Assembly (NCBI GenBank): GCA_012961755.1
Contig: DTYS01000284.1
Span: 1 to 8,197 of the forward strand
Source of the DNA: Candidatus Latescibacterota bacterium
GTDB taxonomy: Bacteria > Latescibacterota > 4484-107 > B68-G9
Length of the DNA: 8,197 nt
Direction of reading: 5' to 3'
Shown: one piece after another, positions 1 through 4,882 of the stretch
Position numbering within the stretch: position 1 is the first letter of the stretch
Layout of the letters: each line of letters opens with the position of its first letter
Program-made: the position numbers and the translations under genes
The notes under the pieces: generated by a model
Seen by the model: the letters and a program-made list of their open reading frames with translations, nothing else
The model's database searches: none
What the model was told of the DNA's origin: nothing

Positions 1-1
1 C

Positions 2-445
2 CGTAGCCATCCCGCCTGGGCCAGGTGGATAGAGTGGAGAACGAAGTGGGTGACGAAGTTCGTGGAGGAGCTCTCCAGGTCCGCCAAGGCGAGGGGGAAA
101 GAAGTCTCGGCCGCGGTGTTCATGGATTATCCGGAGTGCATAGTGTACCAGGGCCAGGACTGGGGCGATTGGGGGGAAAGGAGCCTCATAGACTACGCGT
201 TTCCCATGACCTACACCAACAGCACGCTTATGCTCAGGAGGAGGACAAGGAACCACGTAGCCCAGGTCAAAGGGGGATGTCGCCTATGGGAGGGGCTCGG
301 GAAGAGGAGCTCCCGCTCGAACCTCAGCACCGGTAAGCTCGTGGAACAGGCCGAGGCTGCCTTAGAGGAAGGGGCCGAGGGCATAGTCATATTCTCGCAC
401 GGCGCCCTGACTGACGAGGACCTCAGGGCCCTTTCGAAGCTCTGA
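2..445 (+). CDS. Glycoside-hydrolase-like 10 (GHL10/COG1649-type) protein, C-terminal part, 5' end outside window
   Basis: The frame is open from the left edge to a TGA at 443-445, leaving 147 C-terminal residues; the true start is upstream of the window. Visible landmarks, numbered within the fragment, are a Trp/Arg-rich helix (HPAWARWIEWRTKW, 3-16), VSAAVF (35-40), QDWGDW (52-57) and FPMTYTN (67-73), then a late strand GIVIFSHGAL (117-126). The order VSAAVF, QDW..W, PM.YT, GIV.FS is the one I associate with the C-terminal half of the TIM-barrel of GHL10 proteins, which are often exported and presumed to act on polysaccharide or peptidoglycan. The substrate is unknown, and the N-terminal half with any signal peptide cannot be seen. 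The stop is followed at 10 nt by hisI, so the two are probably co-transcribed. Family placement is from motif memory and is moderately secure. Confidence 0.6.
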   Translation, partial: RSHPAWARWIEWRTKWVTKFVEELSRSAKARGKEVSAAVFMDYPECIVYQGQDWGDWGERSLIDYAFPMTYTNSTLMLRRRTRNHVAQVKGGCRLWEGLGKRSSRSNLSTGKLVEQAEAALEEGAEGIVIFSHGALTDEDLRALSKL

Positions 446-455
446 GGAGGGAGCT

Positions 456-842
456 ATGGACCTGAACGTCCTTAAGTTCGATGAGAAAGGGCTAATACCC
501 GCGGTAGTGCAGGACGCAAGCAGCGGGGAAGTGCTTATGCTTGCGTACATGAACCGTGAAAGCCTCCTCCGCACCCTCAACACCGGAAGGATGACCTACT
601 GGAGCAGGAGCAGGAGAAAGCTCTGGGTCAAGGGGGAGAGGTCGGGCAACTTCCAACTCGTGAGGGAAGTCCGGGTTGACTGCGACGGCGATGCCCTCCT
701 CTTCAAGGTGGAGCAGGTAGGAGCGGCGTGTCACGCCGGATACAGGTCCTGTTTCTACAGGAAGTTGAAGGGAGATAGATGGAAGGAGGAGGGGGAGAAG
801 TTGTTCGATCCGGAGGTCGTATATGGCGAGGAAACTTCGTAA
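456..842 (+). CDS. hisI: Phosphoribosyl-AMP cyclohydrolase HisI (stand-alone)
   Basis: This 128-residue protein catalyses the third step of histidine biosynthesis, opening the adenine ring of phosphoribosyl-AMP; it is a cytosolic zinc and magnesium enzyme. The family signature is nearly complete: TYWSRSR (47-53), LWVKGERSGNFQ (56-67), the acidic metal motif DCDGDALL (75-82), and VGAACHAGYRSCF (88-100). Cys76, Cys92 and Cys99 fit the three zinc ligands, and Asp75, Asp77 and Asp79 the magnesium site. The length fits a single-domain HisI; there is no fused HisE (phosphoribosyl-ATP pyrophosphatase) domain, so HisE must be elsewhere. The ATG at 456 has GGAGG at 446-450, spaced 5 nt. No other his gene is visible here. 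The last 20 nt overlap the following division gene. Confidence 0.95.
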   Translation: MDLNVLKFDEKGLIPAVVQDASSGEVLMLAYMNRESLLRTLNTGRMTYWSRSRRKLWVKGERSGNFQLVREVRVDCDGDALLFKVEQVGAACHAGYRSCFYRKLKGDRWKEEGEKLFDPEVVYGEETS

Positions 843-1116
843 GTTCCTCCTGCCCTTCCTGGCGTCCATCGGCATCTACCTTATCTTCGGTGAACACGGG
901 CTCTGGAGGATGTGGAAGCTGAAGCGGAAGGAGAGAGAGCTTCGCAGGGAAGTGGCCGAGATAGAGGCCCGGAGGAGGGTCCTGGAGGAGGAGAGGAAGA
1001 GGTTGAAGGAGGGGGACCCGGAGCTCATAGAGAAGCTCGCCAGGGAGAGATACGGCATGGTCAAGCCCGGGGAGAAGGTGTACATAATCCTTCCACCTCC
1101 GGAGGGAAGGAAGTGA
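823..1116 (+). CDS. FtsB/DivIC-family septum formation initiator
   Basis: A 97-residue bitopic membrane protein. It has a short basic N-terminus (MARKLRK), one hydrophobic segment at about residues 8-23, a highly charged coiled coil at about 30-63, and a conserved tail with DPELIEKLARERYGMVKPGEK (about 65-85) followed by VYII. That layout and the tail (E..AR...GM...GE) are typical of FtsB/DivIC, which pairs with FtsL and FtsQ/DivIB at the divisome on the outer face of the membrane. Whether to call it FtsB or DivIC cannot be decided from sequence, so no symbol is given. The ATG at 823 lies inside the end of hisI, with GGAGG at 812-816, spaced 6 nt, in the hisI reading frame; the 20-nt overlap suggests coupled translation. 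Its stop overlaps the next start as GTGA. Confidence 0.85.
   Translation: MARKLRKFLLPFLASIGIYLIFGEHGLWRMWKLKRKERELRREVAEIEARRRVLEEERKRLKEGDPELIEKLARERYGMVKPGEKVYIILPPPEGRK
1101..1115 (+). promoter_or_regulatory. Ribosome binding site deciding the GTG start of the DUF502 gene
   Basis: GGAGG at 1101-1105 lies 7 nt before a GTG at 1113-1115, which overlaps the preceding TGA as GTGA. The first in-frame ATG (1125) would sit about 19 nt from the same GGAGG, too far. This favours the coupled GTG start. Confidence 0.7.
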
Positions 1117-1724
1117 AGAAGTTAATGCGTAGGTTGCGGGGGGACCTTTTGACCGGAATCGTGGTGCTCACCCCCCTCGTGGTGACCCTCTACATCTTCG
1201 TACAGCTCTTCCTGAAGGTGGACAACCTCTTGGGAAGGTTCATAAGACCACTTCCGGGAGGGAAGGAGGTTCCGGGATTGGGCTTTCTGGCCGTGGTCGT
1301 CCTCCTCGTCCTGGTGGGCATGCTCGCAAGGAGCGTGTTCGGGAGGACCGCGATAAGGGCTGGGGAAAAGCTGTTGACGAGGATCCCCTTGGTAAACCGG
1401 GTTTACTTGGCCGTACAACAGATAAGCCGAGCTCTGCTCTCGGGCCGCAGGGTCCCCTTCAGGCAGGTCGTGCTTGTAGAGTTTCCAAGGAAGGGGATAT
1501 ATTGCTTAGGGTTGGTAACATCGGAGGCTTGGGAAGGCATAGAGGTCGCGGGAGGGAAGGAGGACCTCTTGGCAGTCTTTCTGCCCACGACTCCGAACCC
1601 AACGTCAGGTTTCCTCCTCTTCGTCCCCGCCGAGGAAGTGATACCTTTAGAGGTAAAAGCGGAGGATGCCCTCAAGATGATCATCTCCGGAGGGATGGTC
1701 TATCCCGAAAGGGAACCCTCTTAG
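1113..1724 (+). CDS. DUF502 family integral membrane protein
   Basis: With the GTG start at 1113 this is a 203-residue protein. It has two hydrophobic segments, about 11-34 and 54-73, separated by a short loop, followed by a soluble domain. The family hallmarks are present: LTGIVVLTPLVVTLYI in the first segment, RIPLVNRVYLAVQQI (90-104), VVLVEFPRKGIYCLGLVT (119-136), and VFLPTTPNPTSGFLLFVP (155-172) followed by EVIPLE and EDALKMIISGGMV. DUF502 proteins are widespread in bacteria; I know of no settled biochemical role for them, and the sequence gives none beyond membrane location. It overlaps the ftsB-like gene by 4 nt and ends 11 nt before mgtE. The frame stays open upstream to 912, but that stretch lies over the coiled-coil gene and has a shadow-like composition. 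Confidence 0.88.
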   Translation: MKKLMRRLRGDLLTGIVVLTPLVVTLYIFVQLFLKVDNLLGRFIRPLPGGKEVPGLGFLAVVVLLVLVGMLARSVFGRTAIRAGEKLLTRIPLVNRVYLAVQQISRALLSGRRVPFRQVVLVEFPRKGIYCLGLVTSEAWEGIEVAGGKEDLLAVFLPTTPNPTSGFLLFVPAEEVIPLEVKAEDALKMIISGGMVYPEREPS

Positions 1725-1738
1725 AGGAGATTTCTATG
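1723..1738 (+). promoter_or_regulatory. Ribosome binding site fixing the mgtE start
   Basis: AGAGGAG at 1723-1729 lies 6 nt before the ATG at 1736. The mgtE frame is open upstream to 1502, but that stretch overlaps the DUF502 gene and shows no MgtE-like residues, so the ATG is the start. Confidence 0.7.
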
Positions 1739-3091
1739 GAAGAGGAAGGCCTCAGGAAGATATTAAATAACCTCCGCAGGTACATAAAACAGGACCAAAG
1801 GTTCCTCCTCCGGGACCTCCTACATACCTTTCATCCGGCGGACGTCGCCTCCGTCCTGTCCCACATGAACGACGAGGAGGTGGAATATCTCTTCGGACTT
1901 CTGGAGCCTGAGGTCGCCTCCGAGGTGCTGAGGGAGATGGACGAGGACGTCAGGGAACACCTCCTGGGCAGTCTGGGCTCTGAAAGGCTGTCCGAAGTGG
2001 TGGGGAGGATGGAATCGGACGATGCGGCGGATATCATCTCAAAACTTCCCGAGGACAAGGCAGAAAGGGTCCTCGAGGATATGTCCCCCCAGGCCTCCAA
2101 GGAGGTCAGGGAGCTCCTCCAGCACAGGGAGGATACAGCCGGAAGGCTTATGGCCGTCGAGGTTGTGGCGGTGAACCAGGACGATACCGTGGATCGGGCC
2201 ATAGCGGCCATAAGGAAGGCGGTCGACGAGATGGGGGAGTGCTACTACGTCTACGTGGTGGACGATGAAGGACGCCTGGTAGGAGTCCTGCCACTTACGA
2301 AGCTCCTGGTCTCCCGCTCCGACAGGAAGGTGTCCGAGATAATGAAGAGGGATGTGGTAAGCGTGCCGGAGGATATGGACCAGGAAGAGGTAGCCCAGCT
2401 CTTTAGAAGGTACGACCTCGTGGCCGTCCCCGTAGTGGACGGGGATGGCAAGCTCATAGGCCGCATCACGGTGGACGATGTTATGGAGGTCGTAGAGGAA
2501 GAGACTTCCGAGGACATAGGGAGGATGGCCGGGACCGACGAGACCATAAGGGAGGAGGCCGCATGGAAGATATCATGGGCCCGTTTCCCCTGGATACTTA
2601 CGAGCCTCTTAAGTGGCTTCATATCGGGCTCGATAATAAGTACCTTCCAGGGCACGATAGGTCGCTTCCTTCCCCTTGCGGCCTTTATCCCTATAATTAC
2701 CGCTATGGGGGGGAACATAGGCCTACAGTCCGCCTCCATAACCGTAAGGGGCCTCGCGCTCGGGAAGATAGATACCTTCGAAATTTGGAAGAGGGTGCTC
2801 AGGGAGGCCAGGGTCGGCATAATGATGGGGGTCTTCTGCGGGGGAACCGTCGGCCTCGTGGCTACGCTCTGGCACAGGAACCCGGCCTTCGGCCTCGTCG
2901 TCGGGGTGGCCATGTGGTGCGCGATATTGGTCGCGGCCATCATGGGTACGGTCGTCCCGATGATCTTCAGGAAGTTCAAGGTAGATCCCGCTATAGCTGC
3001 AGGTCCGTTCATCACTATGAGCAACGACATAACTGGCCTGGCCATATACCTAAGCATAGCCACGGCTATGCTAAAGTGGCTGGTGGGGTGA
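1736..3091 (+). CDS. mgtE: Magnesium transporter MgtE
   Basis: This 451-residue protein has the full MgtE plan. Residues 1 to about 130 form the helical N domain with repeated HPAD/LPED-type turns. About 135-255 are paired CBS domains, with YVYVVDDEGRLVGVLPL (171-187) and VAVPVVDGDGKLIGRITVDDV (229-249). A plug helix follows, then about five membrane helices from about 285 to the end. Pore signatures are MGGNIGLQSAS (324-334) and DPAIAAGPFITMSNDITG (417-434), where Asp431 matches the pore aspartate of the family. Acidic clusters SDDAAD (94-99), Tyr-Asp226-227 and DD247-248 lie where Mg2+-sensing sites occur in characterised MgtE, so gating by cytoplasmic Mg2+ through the CBS domains is expected. 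The gene is internal to the run and I see no Mg2+ riboswitch directly ahead of it; control is more likely at protein level. It ends 4 nt before recO. Confidence 0.95.
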   Translation: MEEEGLRKILNNLRRYIKQDQRFLLRDLLHTFHPADVASVLSHMNDEEVEYLFGLLEPEVASEVLREMDEDVREHLLGSLGSERLSEVVGRMESDDAADIISKLPEDKAERVLEDMSPQASKEVRELLQHREDTAGRLMAVEVVAVNQDDTVDRAIAAIRKAVDEMGECYYVYVVDDEGRLVGVLPLTKLLVSRSDRKVSEIMKRDVVSVPEDMDQEEVAQLFRRYDLVAVPVVDGDGKLIGRITVDDVMEVVEEETSEDIGRMAGTDETIREEAAWKISWARFPWILTSLLSGFISGSIISTFQGTIGRFLPLAAFIPIITAMGGNIGLQSASITVRGLALGKIDTFEIWKRVLREARVGIMMGVFCGGTVGLVATLWHRNPAFGLVVGVAMWCAILVAAIMGTVVPMIFRKFKVDPAIAAGPFITMSNDITGLAIYLSIATAMLKWLVG

Positions 3092-3095
3092 TGGG

Positions 3096-3851
3096 ATGCC
3101 CATCCGTCGGACCGAGGGAATAGTGCTCAGGTCTTATCCCTTCAGGGATACCAGCAAGATAGTGGTCCTCTACTCCCCTAAGTTCGGCAAGCTCGGACTC
3201 TTGGCTAAGGGGGCGAGGAGACCTAAGAGCATCTTCGGGGGAAGCCTGGAGCCTATAACCTATGTCAAGGTCACGTTCTACCGTAGGGAGAACAGGGAAC
3301 TCCATACCCTCAGCCAGGCCGAGGTCGTCGAACCTTTCAGGGAGGTCAAGGAGGACATAGACCTTCTGGGGTACGCCTCGGCGGCCTGCGAGCTCGTGCT
3401 GAAGCTGACCCCTCCCGAATCCCCGAACCCTTCGCTGTTCCGATCCCTTTCGCACGTGCTCCGGGAGATGGGGAGGAGAAGGAAGGGGGAGGTCCTCCTG
3501 TGGTGGTTCGAACTTAGGGCCGCCGAAGCCCTCGGATACAGGCCGGAGTTCGGAAGATGCGTCCTCTGTGGGGGGCCCTTGGAAGGAGCCTCCTTCGGAT
3601 TCAGTGCAGAGGCCGGCGGGGTCCTATGCCCAAGGTGTGCGTCCGATGGGGACGTTCCCCTATCCCCGGGGGCCGTCAGATTACTGCTCAGGCTCCAGAC
3701 CCTCCCCGCGTCCCGTGCGGCCAGGCTTTCCATATCCGGGCCCACGGGCGAGCAGGCGCGAGGTGCACTCCGGGCCTTGCTTTCCTATCGCACCGAGAAG
3801 AAGGAACTCAGGGCCTTAGACTTCCTCCACAAGGTCGCCCACGGACCGTAG
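3096..3851 (+). CDS. recO: DNA repair protein RecO
   Basis: A 251-residue protein. RecO anneals single-stranded DNA and, with RecR, loads RecA on SSB-coated gaps. The N-terminal OB-fold opens with RRTEGIVLRSYPFRDTSKIVVLYSPKFGK (4-32, first part typical of the family), then GLLAKGARRPKS (34-45) and LEPITYVKVTFY (51-62). A helical domain follows, and a four-cysteine zinc site has Cys155-X2-Cys158 and Cys178-X2-Cys181. The length is normal. The ATG at 3096 follows the mgtE stop by 4 nt, with a G-rich GGTGGGG (3082-3088) just ahead as a plausible binding site. The overlapping ATG at 3091 is out of frame. It is the last gene of the first run; a palindrome begins 8 nt after its stop. Confidence 0.9.
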   Translation: MPIRRTEGIVLRSYPFRDTSKIVVLYSPKFGKLGLLAKGARRPKSIFGGSLEPITYVKVTFYRRENRELHTLSQAEVVEPFREVKEDIDLLGYASAACELVLKLTPPESPNPSLFRSLSHVLREMGRRRKGEVLLWWFELRAAEALGYRPEFGRCVLCGGPLEGASFGFSAEAGGVLCPRCASDGDVPLSPGAVRLLLRLQTLPASRAARLSISGPTGEQARGALRALLSYRTEKKELRALDFLHKVAHGP

Positions 3852-3853
3852 AG

Positions 3854-3878
3854 AAAAAGCCCTCCCTTAAGGGAGGGC
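3854..3878 (-). terminator. GC-rich palindrome with a T-run on the minus-strand side
   Basis: A perfect 20-bp palindrome at 3859-3878 has arms GCCCTCCC and GGGAGGGC and a TTAA centre, giving an 8-bp stem with a 4-nt loop. On the + strand it is preceded by AAAAA (3854-3858) and followed by ATCCGCG, with no T-run. Read on the minus strand it is hairpin plus TTTTT, the classic intrinsic terminator form. It sits 8 nt after recO, where a + strand terminator is expected, so it may end recO transcription through the stem alone while also stopping antisense transcription from the right. Existence of the hairpin is certain; its direction of action is inferred. Confidence 0.55.
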
Positions 3879-3895
3879 ATCCGCGACGGAGGTTC

Positions 3896-3950
3896 CTTCG
3901 GGTAGTCCCTACCTTAGGTAGGTAGCACGAAGCGTACCAAGATTTGGTAG
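3896..3950. repeat. Cluster of overlapping GGTAG/CTACC inverted repeats
   Basis: The sequence contains GGTAG at 3901-3905, 3917-3921, 3921-3925 and 3946-3950, with complementary CTACC at 3909-3913 and TACC at 3935-3938. Several hairpins are therefore possible and compete: 3901-3905 with 3909-3913; 3909-3913 with 3917-3921; 3921-3926 with 3932-3938 (one bulge); and TACCAA 3935-3940 with TTGGTA 3944-3949. An outer pair CTTCG 3896-3900 with CGAAG 3928-3932 is also possible. The cluster may be a structured RNA on either strand, an attenuator-like switch, or a repeated protein-binding site. No known RNA family was recognised. Confidence 0.45.
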
Positions 3951-3993
3951 ATCTATATGTCTCAAATTTTATTTAGCTTAAGATATATATAAC
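3944..3993 (+). promoter_or_regulatory. Possible promoter for the downstream gene run
   Basis: This AT-rich island stands out in GC-rich surroundings. TTGGTA (3944-3949, 4 of 6 to the sigma-70 -35 consensus) lies 17 nt from TTTTAT (3967-3972, 4 of 6 to -10). An alternative -10 is the TATATATAA stretch at 3984-3992, but no good -35 lies at the right distance. A promoter here is expected from the gap between gene runs; the exact elements are weak. The -35 candidate also forms one arm of an inverted repeat (TACCAA/TTGGTA), which would suit repressor control. Confidence 0.35.
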
Positions 3994-4096
3994 CTCCCAC
4001 ATCCTGCGGACATCCGCCCTTTCTCACGAATTTCCGTAACTTTACTGAGGCTTGCTTTTCCCGAAGGAAGGGCCTATATTAGGGATAACAGACAAA

Positions 4097-4114
4097 AAGG
4101 AGGCGATGGCTATG
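4097..4114 (+). promoter_or_regulatory. Strong ribosome binding site deciding the start of the cysteine-rich gene
   Basis: AAGGAGG at 4097-4103 is the best Shine-Dalgarno match in the window. It is 8 nt from the ATG at 4112 and only 2 nt from the in-frame ATG at 4106. This favours 4112. A TTG at 4052 extends the frame but has no binding site and sits in the leader. Confidence 0.7.
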
Positions 4115-4882
4115 CCCACGCTTTTCGGAAGGAAGGGAAAGGAAGAAGAGGTGGACAATGCAGCCCCACTGGGGGACGAGCAGAAGGAGCTCGAGGAGGA
4201 CGTCTCCTTCCTTCAGAAGGAGGACAAGGCCTCCGTAAGGAAGGTGATCTCGGAGGTTAAGGAGACCATAAGGGAAGCCACAAAGGCCTCCCTTAGGGAC
4301 GTGAAACTGCTGGAGGAGGGTAGGTGCCCCAACTGCGGGAGGAAGACCAGACAGTTCCTCTTTACGAGGGTATGCGAGTACTGCGGCTGGTCCTCCTTCA
4401 TCACCCCCAAGAAGGGCCATGTGACCATCCACCTCAGGAACGGGGGGACCGTAGAATCTCATACGGTCTTCCGGACCATCCAAGGAGATGTGTTGGGCAT
4501 AACCGACGATGTGGTCCGGGTCAGGGTCCCGCAGGACAACATCGGATACATAGAGTACGTCTGGACCGACGACGAGATAGCCGAGAGGAGGGAGCAACTC
4601 CGCAGGGGTAAGTTGGTGGTGTGCGACTGGTGCGGAAGGGAGGCGCAGTGGGACGAATATGTGGCCGTAACATATGTAGCGTTCGGCAAGGAACAGGAGA
4701 AGTTCGTCTTCTGTTCCGAAAGGTGCAAACAGGCGTTCCAGAAACAATATCCCACGAGGATACATAGAAACTGTTACGAACGACCCTGCGAAGGGTGCGA
4801 CGAGTGCATAAAGCGATATCCAGACGAGGAGACGTGGGAGAAGCTCGAGGAGAAGCCAGCCAGGCCGGAGGACAAGAAGTGA
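4112..4882 (+). CDS. Unrecognised cysteine-rich (multi zinc-ribbon-like) protein
   Basis: I do not recognise this 256-residue protein as a named family. It is soluble, with no signal peptide or membrane segment. Residues 1-70 are charged and helical (a possible coiled coil, about 20-68). A four-cysteine ribbon follows: Cys72-X2-Cys75 (CPNC) and Cys88-X2-Cys91 (CEYCGW). Residues about 102-151 look like a small all-beta domain with alternating hydrophobic strands (HVTIHL, TVFRTI, VLGITDDVVRVRV, GYIEYVW). A second metal-like site has CDWC (171-174) and CSERCKQAF (201-209), resembling TRASH/MYM-type fingers. A third cluster, Cys221-X4-Cys226-X2-Cys229-X2-Cys232, is dense enough for zinc or an Fe-S cluster. 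Nucleic-acid binding or a metallochaperone role is possible but unproven. It heads the second run and overlaps the S55 gene by 4 nt. It is certainly coding, given its RBS, codon use and cysteine pattern. Confidence 0.85.
   Translation: MPTLFGRKGKEEEVDNAAPLGDEQKELEEDVSFLQKEDKASVRKVISEVKETIREATKASLRDVKLLEEGRCPNCGRKTRQFLFTRVCEYCGWSSFITPKKGHVTIHLRNGGTVESHTVFRTIQGDVLGITDDVVRVRVPQDNIGYIEYVWTDDEIAERREQLRRGKLVVCDWCGREAQWDEYVAVTYVAFGKEQEKFVFCSERCKQAFQKQYPTRIHRNCYERPCEGCDECIKRYPDEETWEKLEEKPARPEDKK
4867..4881 (+). promoter_or_regulatory. Ribosome binding site deciding the GTG start of the S55 gene
   Basis: GGAGG at 4867-4871 is 7 nt before a GTG at 4879-4881 that overlaps the preceding TGA as GTGA. This start places a hydrophobic signal sequence at the very N-terminus, which an upstream start would bury. 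Confidence 0.75.

Larger units (their letters stand above)
3852..4111. other. Intergenic region of 260 bases between two gene runs
   Basis: No credible protein-coding frame is present: composition shifts from coding-like GC-rich purine bias to mixed and then AT-rich. Contents in order are the palindromic terminator-like hairpin (3854-3878), a small CCG/CGG stem (3881-3889), the GGTAG/CTACC cluster (3896-3950), an AT-rich block (3951-3992), and a leader to 4111. The leader holds a GCGG/CCGC stem (4006-4009 with 4014-4017), a possible TTCC/GGAA stem (4058-4061 with 4066-4069), and the ribosome binding site of the next gene. It is the natural boundary between two transcription units. Confidence 0.7.

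Noticed and set aside
1502..1735. A longer N-terminus for mgtE
   Set aside because: The frame is open, but it overlaps the conserved C-terminus of DUF502, resembles no MgtE, and a good binding site points to the ATG at 1736.
2251..3063. A 270-codon minus-strand open frame opposite mgtE
   Set aside because: It is antisense to the conserved CBS and membrane parts of MgtE; its hydrophobic look comes from reverse-reading membrane-helix codons.
4080..4091. A 12-base match to the first part of the I-SceI homing endonuclease site
   Set aside because: The remaining six bases differ, there is no intron or endonuclease gene nearby, and a partial match of this size in a leader is best treated as chance.
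4052..4111. An N-terminal extension of the cysteine-rich protein from TTG 4052 or ATG 4106
   Set aside because: TTG 4052 has no binding site, and ATG 4106 is only 2 nt from AAGGAGG; ATG 4112 has the ideal 8-nt spacing.
3852..4111. A tRNA, SRP RNA or tmRNA in the intergenic gap
   Set aside because: No cloverleaf, no CCA end, no T-loop motif in the right setting, and no SRP-type GGAA loop context was found on either strand.
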